64,000 nt of DNA from positions 6,181,001 to 6,245,000 of the forward strand of contig NZ_CP036433.1 of the NCBI RefSeq assembly GCF_007751035.1, in the 5' to 3' direction. The translations under genes were made by a program, and so were the position numbers. The notes below the pieces were generated by a model. It ran no database searches. It was not told where the DNA came from and saw only the letters and a program-made list of their open reading frames with translations. Shown piece by piece: positions 59,850 through 64,000 of this stretch. Position 1 is the first letter of the stretch. Each line of letters opens with the position of its first letter. This DNA comes from Lignipirellula cremea (GTDB lineage: Bacteria > Planctomycetota > Planctomycetia > Pirellulales > Pirellulaceae).

Positions 59850-61319
59850 ATGATGAAGCCGCTGAATCGACGTACGCTCCTGCAGGGTCTGGGCGCAACG
59901 TTCGCGTTGCCGTTTCTGGACGCGATGACTCCGCTCTCCGCGGTCGCTGCGCGCTCGCCGGAAGCGGCCCCGATTCGGTCCGTGTTTGTCGGCATGGGCG
60001 GCGGCATGTGGACCGGCGAAAACGGCTTTTTTCCGTATCGCGAGGGAACCAACGCCGAGCGGGCTTTGAACTGGGGGAAGGGCGGCGTCCTGCCCGGCGG
60101 TTGCCTGGCCGACACGGGCCGCAATTACTCGCTGGTCGGCACGACTCTGGAACCGCTGACCCAAATGCGAGAGCATTTCCAGATCCTCAGCGGCCTGCAT
60201 CACCGGAACGATGAAATCCCCAACACGGTCGTGAATGCCCATGGCCAGGACCTGGGCACCCTGCTGACCGCGGCCAACATCTCCTCCACGCCTGGCGTCG
60301 CGCTGAAGAACGCTGTTTCGGTCGATCAACTGCTGGCGGCCGAACTGGGCCGCGCCACGCGAGTCGCTTCGCTCGCGCTGACCGCCGGCAATTCCAGCTA
60401 CAACACCCGCGAGGCGACCGGCCTGGGGTATATGGGCTTCCTCAGCTACGACGTCGACGGCTATGCTGTGCCGACCGAAGGCGACCCGGGCGCCGTCTTT
60501 GATCGACTATTCACCGAAGGCACTCCGCAACAACAGGCCGAACGGGAACGTCTTTACCGGCAGAACCGCAGCATCCTGGATTCGGTCGGAGAAGAACTTC
60601 GCTCCCTGGAGCGTTCCGTCGCCCCGCAGGACCGCCGCAAGCTGGACGAATACTTCTCGACCGTACGCGAAGTTGAACAGCGGATCGTCCGCACCCGCCA
60701 ATGGCGCGAGACGCCCTTGGTTCTGCCGCCGGGCGTCAGTCGACCCGGCAAGGTCGCCCGCAACAACGACGGCAGCGATCGCATCGAACAGATGCGACTG
60801 ATGATCGATGTGCTGGTGCTGGCGTTGCAGACCGATGTCACCCGCATCGCCACGCTGCGACTGGGCGACTACAGTGGCAAGTTCAGCTTCCTCGGCTTCC
60901 CGGAAGATCCGCACGGCGTGTACGCCCACAACGGCGGCGAACCGAAAAAGGTCGAAGGCGCCAGGGCCATCGACCGGATGCACATGGAGCAGTTCGGCTA
61001 TCTGCTGGAACGGATGCAGAGCGTACAGGAAAGCGACGGAACCTCGCTGCTGCACAACTCGGTCGTCATGCTGGGCGCCGGGCTGACCAACGGCCCCAGT
61101 CACAAGGTCCGCAGCGGCAAGGTCGACTACAACGCCCATGGGCAATTCAATACGCCGCTGTTGCTGGCCGGGCATGCCGGCGGCCAGTTGCGCAGCGGCG
61201 AGCATGTCAACTTCGACCACGGCACGCCGCTGGCCAACCTGCTGGTCTCTGTGATGCAGGCGATGGGCTCGCAGCGGGAAGCCTTCGCGGACAGCACCGG
61301 TCCGCTGGGGCTGGTGTAG
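59850..61319 (+). CDS. DUF1552 Tat-exported protein
   Basis: 489 residues. The Tat-type signal is MMKPLNRRTLLQGLGATFALPFLDAM. The body carries DUF1552 hallmarks (SVFVGMGGGMWTGENGFFP, GRNYSLVGTTLEPL, HNSVVMLGAGLTNGPSHK, HANFDHG-like HVNFDHGTPLANLLVSVMQAMG). DUF1552 proteins are always next to DUF1592-type cytochromes in planctomycetes and are thought to act in the periplasm on unknown substrates. It is followed after 3 bp by the DUF1592 gene, so the two are co-transcribed, here with the DUF1552 gene first. Confidence 0.93.
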   Translation: MMKPLNRRTLLQGLGATFALPFLDAMTPLSAVAARSPEAAPIRSVFVGMGGGMWTGENGFFPYREGTNAERALNWGKGGVLPGGCLADTGRNYSLVGTTLEPLTQMREHFQILSGLHHRNDEIPNTVVNAHGQDLGTLLTAANISSTPGVALKNAVSVDQLLAAELGRATRVASLALTAGNSSYNTREATGLGYMGFLSYDVDGYAVPTEGDPGAVFDRLFTEGTPQQQAERERLYRQNRSILDSVGEELRSLERSVAPQDRRKLDEYFSTVREVEQRIVRTRQWRETPLVLPPGVSRPGKVARNNDGSDRIEQMRLMIDVLVLALQTDVTRIATLRLGDYSGKFSFLGFPEDPHGVYAHNGGEPKKVEGARAIDRMHMEQFGYLLERMQSVQESDGTSLLHNSVVMLGAGLTNGPSHKVRSGKVDYNAHGQFNTPLLLAGHAGGQLRSGEHVNFDHGTPLANLLVSVMQAMGSQREAFADSTGPLGLV

Positions 61320-61322
61320 TCC

Positions 61323-63752
61323 ATGACGGCCCAAATTGTTCCACGAAGCGCCATAATGCGTTGCGCCATCAGCCCATGCGTCCTGATCGGCTGTCTGCTG
61401 GCGATGATCTGTCTGCCCGCCGCCTGGTTGACGGGAGCCGAGTTCGATCCGGATCGGTTCCTCAAGCAGTACTGCGCCGCCTGTCACCAGGGCGAGAAAC
61501 CGCAGGGCCATTTCTCGATCGCCCCGTTGATCGGAGATCGTGAGTTCACGCCGAACTCCACGCAATGGCTGGACCTGCTCGACCAGCTGGGTGACCGGGC
61601 CATGCCGCCGGCCGACACCGACAAGCCGCGACCCTCCATGGAAGAGTACAGTCAGGCCGTTGCCTGGCTGAAAGAGCAGCTGGCCGCCGCGTCGGGCTCC
61701 GCCGGCCGCATGACGCGGCGTTTGAACCGGCCCCAATACAACAACACGATTCGCGACCTGCTGCATATTTCGCATCGGCCGGCTGACTCCTTCCCGCAGG
61801 ATCTGGGGCTGGAGGGTTTCAATAACGTGGTCGAGGTGCAGACCCTGTCCCCGTTCCTGCTGCAGAAGTACCTCACCGCCGCGGAAGAATCGTTGGCGCT
61901 GGCCATCACGACGCAGCCGGAACCCGAGCAAATCGACATCCGTTACTACCCGCTCCCGCCGGAAGTGCACAGCGGCGCCAAACCGCTGAAACCGTCGCCC
62001 ATTCCGCTGAAAGATCTACTCGGCAAACAGTGGCCCGCCTACGTCAGTCGATCGATCCAGCTACTGGGCGGCAACTATCCGGTCAACCAGGCCGGCATGC
62101 GCGAAGGTCAGGGGCCCCATGGCTATGAGATGGTTATTTCGCAGGACGGCAAATCGGGCCAGCGCGGACAGCTGATGTTCAACACGCCGCTGATCGGCGG
62201 GCGATACCGTCTGACCGTACAGGCCTACGCGACGCCGCGGCTGGAGAAAGACGGTCGCCCGATTCCTCCGCAGGGAGTGAGTATTCTGGGAGTATCCGTC
62301 AACGGGGAAGACGTCCAGCGGATCGCGATCCCGCTGGCCGACAAGCCGCAGCCGTTTGTGTGCGAGTTTACCTCCGACCATAGCCGCACCCAGGTTTATC
62401 TGAACGGCGCCACCGAAGTTAACAAGCTGGAGCTGAAGCCGGTTCCGAATCTGGTCATTACCGAGGCGCGTCTTGAAGGGCCGCTGTACGACGCCTGGCC
62501 GCCGGCCAGCCACCGGGCCATTTTTGGGGCGGGCGGAACCGACGCCACGCCGGAAATTCTTCGCCGCTTTGCCTCGCGTGCCTTTCGTCGCCCGGCCACC
62601 GACGCCGAAGTAGCAAAGTATACCGCGCTGTGCGAGGCCGAGATTCGGCAGGGCGCGTCGCCGCTGGAAGCGATCAGGGTCGGGCTGAAAGCGATTCTCG
62701 TGTCGCCGCACTTTCTGTTCCTGATCGAACCGGTCGACTCGTCAGGACGGCTGAGCGACTACGCGCTCGCTTCGCGGCTGTCGTACTTTTTGTGGAGTTC
62801 CATGCCCGACGACGAGCTGTTCCAGCTGGCCGCCGACGACCGTTTGCATCTCCCCGCCGAGCTGGAAAAGCAGGTCGCCCGGATGCTGCAGGATCCCAAA
62901 GCCGAAGCGTTTGTCAACGAGTTTGGCGGGCAATGGATCGGCTTTCATCGGCTCGCAGAGGCGGCGCCGGACCCCGATATTTTCCCCACGTGGGATGAAG
63001 ACCTGCGCCGCGCCATGCTGGCCGAAAGCCAGCAGTTCTTCCGGCACGTGATGCTGGAAAATCGTCGCCTGACCGAATTTTTGCTGGCTGATTACACGTT
63101 TGCCAATGAACGGCTGGCCCGGCATTACGGGATCGAAGGCGTCCAGGGCGGAGCGCTGCAGCAGGTCGCCCTGCCGGCGGACAGCAAACGTCGAGGCGGG
63201 CTGATCACGCAGGCTGGCGTACTGACAGTGGCTTCCCAGCCGACCCGATCGTCCCCCGTTTTCCGTGGGATTTTCGTCCTGGAAAAACTCTTCAATCGCC
63301 CGCCGCCCAATCCGCCGGCCGATGTGCCGGCGCTCGAAGAAGCGGCGGCGACCGGCGAGGCCCAAACGGTGCGTGAACAGCTGGCCCGGCATCGAGCCGA
63401 TGCAAGCTGCGCCGCCTGCCACAATCGGATCGATCCGTGGGGACTGCCGCTGGAAGAGTTCGACGGCATTGGCCGCTGGCGGAAGATGACCGCCGAAGAT
63501 CTCACCGCCAGCCTGCAGGACGGCGAGCAGATCACAGGCGCCCACGACCTGCAGGACGCGCTGCTCTCACAGAAAGACGCCTTTGTTGCCGGGCTGGCGG
63601 AGAAGATGCTGCTGTACGCCCTGGGACGCACGCTCAGCTGGAGCGACCAGCAGGCAGAGCCCGAAATCGTCCGCCAGGTCGCTGCCGCGGACTACCGCTT
63701 TCAGAGTCTGGTCCAAGCAATCATCCTGTCACCGCCGTTTCAGAATCGGTAA
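61323..63752 (+). CDS. DUF1592/DUF1588/DUF1585-type c-type cytochrome protein
   Basis: 809 residues; the start could also be M12 at 61356. The signal region is VLIGCLLAMICLPAAWLTG. A planctomycete cytochrome c motif CAACH (51-55) follows. Then come DUF1587 (RRLNRPQYNNTIRDLLHI), DUF1595/1592 (FASRAFRRPATDAEVAKYT, LASRLSYFLWSSMPDDELFQLA), DUF1588 (RRGGLITQAGVLTVASQPTRSSPVFRGIFVLE) and a second CAACH (SCAACHNRIDPWG) with the DUF1585 end. It is a large exported multidomain protein, probably an electron carrier partner of the DUF1552 protein. No enzyme activity is proven. Confidence 0.94.
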   Translation: MTAQIVPRSAIMRCAISPCVLIGCLLAMICLPAAWLTGAEFDPDRFLKQYCAACHQGEKPQGHFSIAPLIGDREFTPNSTQWLDLLDQLGDRAMPPADTDKPRPSMEEYSQAVAWLKEQLAAASGSAGRMTRRLNRPQYNNTIRDLLHISHRPADSFPQDLGLEGFNNVVEVQTLSPFLLQKYLTAAEESLALAITTQPEPEQIDIRYYPLPPEVHSGAKPLKPSPIPLKDLLGKQWPAYVSRSIQLLGGNYPVNQAGMREGQGPHGYEMVISQDGKSGQRGQLMFNTPLIGGRYRLTVQAYATPRLEKDGRPIPPQGVSILGVSVNGEDVQRIAIPLADKPQPFVCEFTSDHSRTQVYLNGATEVNKLELKPVPNLVITEARLEGPLYDAWPPASHRAIFGAGGTDATPEILRRFASRAFRRPATDAEVAKYTALCEAEIRQGASPLEAIRVGLKAILVSPHFLFLIEPVDSSGRLSDYALASRLSYFLWSSMPDDELFQLAADDRLHLPAELEKQVARMLQDPKAEAFVNEFGGQWIGFHRLAEAAPDPDIFPTWDEDLRRAMLAESQQFFRHVMLENRRLTEFLLADYTFANERLARHYGIEGVQGGALQQVALPADSKRRGGLITQAGVLTVASQPTRSSPVFRGIFVLEKLFNRPPPNPPADVPALEEAAATGEAQTVREQLARHRADASCAACHNRIDPWGLPLEEFDGIGRWRKMTAEDLTASLQDGEQITGAHDLQDALLSQKDAFVAGLAEKMLLYALGRTLSWSDQQAEPEIVRQVAAADYRFQSLVQAIILSPPFQNR

Positions 63753-64000
63753 GCCGCCAGCCTGGTCCGAGGCTGGCAAGTCCGCCGGGCGGATGGCTTG
63801 CTTGGGCTGTCGGGTGACAATACGTATACCGGCCTGACCACGGTGGAAGCCGGTTTCCTGGTCAACAGCGGCAGCCTGGCGGGCGACGTGACGGTCTTCG
63901 ACGGAGCGACCTACGGCGGTTCCGGTTCGGCGCAGAATCTGATCATCAACAGCGGCGGTGTTCTGGCAGTCGGCGACGGCATTGGCACGACGACCGCGGC
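63753..64000 (+). pseudogene. autotransporter-type beta-strand repeat fragment, runs off window
   Basis: Directly after the DUF1592 stop, the same frame stays open to the window end. It reads LLGLSGDNTYTGLTTVEAGF, LVNSGSLAGDVTVFDGATYG and GSGSAQNLIINSGGVLAVGD. This is the autotransporter-associated beta-strand repeat (PF12951 pattern). No ATG start precedes it (only a TTG at 63798), and no signal sequence exists. It is either a 5'-truncated duplicate of a giant surface protein gene or the start of a longer relic beyond the window. Confidence 0.6.

Overview
The window looks like a chromosomal segment of a planctomycete of the Pirellulales type. It is GC-rich and codes densely on both strands. 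It carries family signatures typical of that group: a DUF1552/DUF1592 secreted pair, a DUF1559 prepilin-like protein, a DUF4175-type giant membrane protein, SEC-C proteins, secreted beta-propeller proteins and autotransporter-type beta-strand repeats. No rRNA, CRISPR array or intact transposase is visible. One tRNA (Asp-GTC) is present. All family names are assigned from sequence reading alone.

Layout. 0-9.2 kb is mostly housekeeping metabolism on the minus strand: a cupin, glycine oxidase (ThiO), an HpcH/HpaI aldolase, a run of M24 peptidase, accB and accC, and a secreted propeller protein. 9.5-11.7 kb is an exported FAD-dependent oxidoreductase. 11.8-17.4 kb holds a DUF1559 protein, then a three-gene exported cluster in which a trypsin-like protease sits between two repeat/low-complexity proteins sharing a related C-terminal domain. 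17.5-18.8 kb is a TIGR00300 (ornithine cyclodeaminase-like) enzyme. 19.1-22.5 kb is a large SMC-like ATPase ending in two DUF4332-like domains. 22.6-27.6 kb has small exported proteins, a 2Fe-2S thioredoxin-like ferredoxin, a caspase-fold peptidase with an EF-hand, an HD hydrolase and a nucleoside/base deaminase.

27.7-31 kb is a decayed accessory island. It holds two degenerate remnants of an integron-type tyrosine recombinase (IntI) on the minus strand, about 1.2 kb apart. They flank an overlapping pair made of a small ORF and a retropepsin-like protease. Nearby is a 102-bp palindromic element that sits 4 bp downstream of a zinc-ribbon ORF. An 83-bp stretch of that element recurs perfectly at 57.66 kb, where it disrupts a DoxX-type gene. 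31-36 kb has a lipoprotein pair, a SEC-C protein and small exported proteins. 36.5-40.4 kb contains an LRR lipoprotein, an AT-richer orphan ORF bracketed by two homologous 0.37-kb repeats, and a Gly-rich exported protein.

41-46.8 kb is an apparent three-gene operon (DUF4175-like protein, acidic/Gln-rich exported protein, Tat-exported prenyltransferase-repeat protein) followed by tRNA-Asp. 47-51.7 kb is a second accessory patch. It contains small immunity-like ORFs, remnants of a DUF2384 antitoxin-like gene and of a flavoprotein N-terminus, a recurrent palindromic repeat, a 13 x 13-bp minisatellite and two small membrane proteins. 51.7-53.8 kb is a methyltransferase plus ATP-grasp/HAD fusion pair. 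54.4-64 kb returns to core-like genes: ychF, a HEAT/SEC-C protein, an ArsR repressor with a very clear and apparently leaderless promoter, threonine dehydratase ilvA, the DUF1552/DUF1592 pair and the start of a beta-strand-repeat fragment.

The most unusual finds are the integron-integrase fossils with neighbouring cassette-like ORFs and palindromes, the transposed palindrome that broke doxX, and the paired C-terminal domains around the trypsin-like protease.
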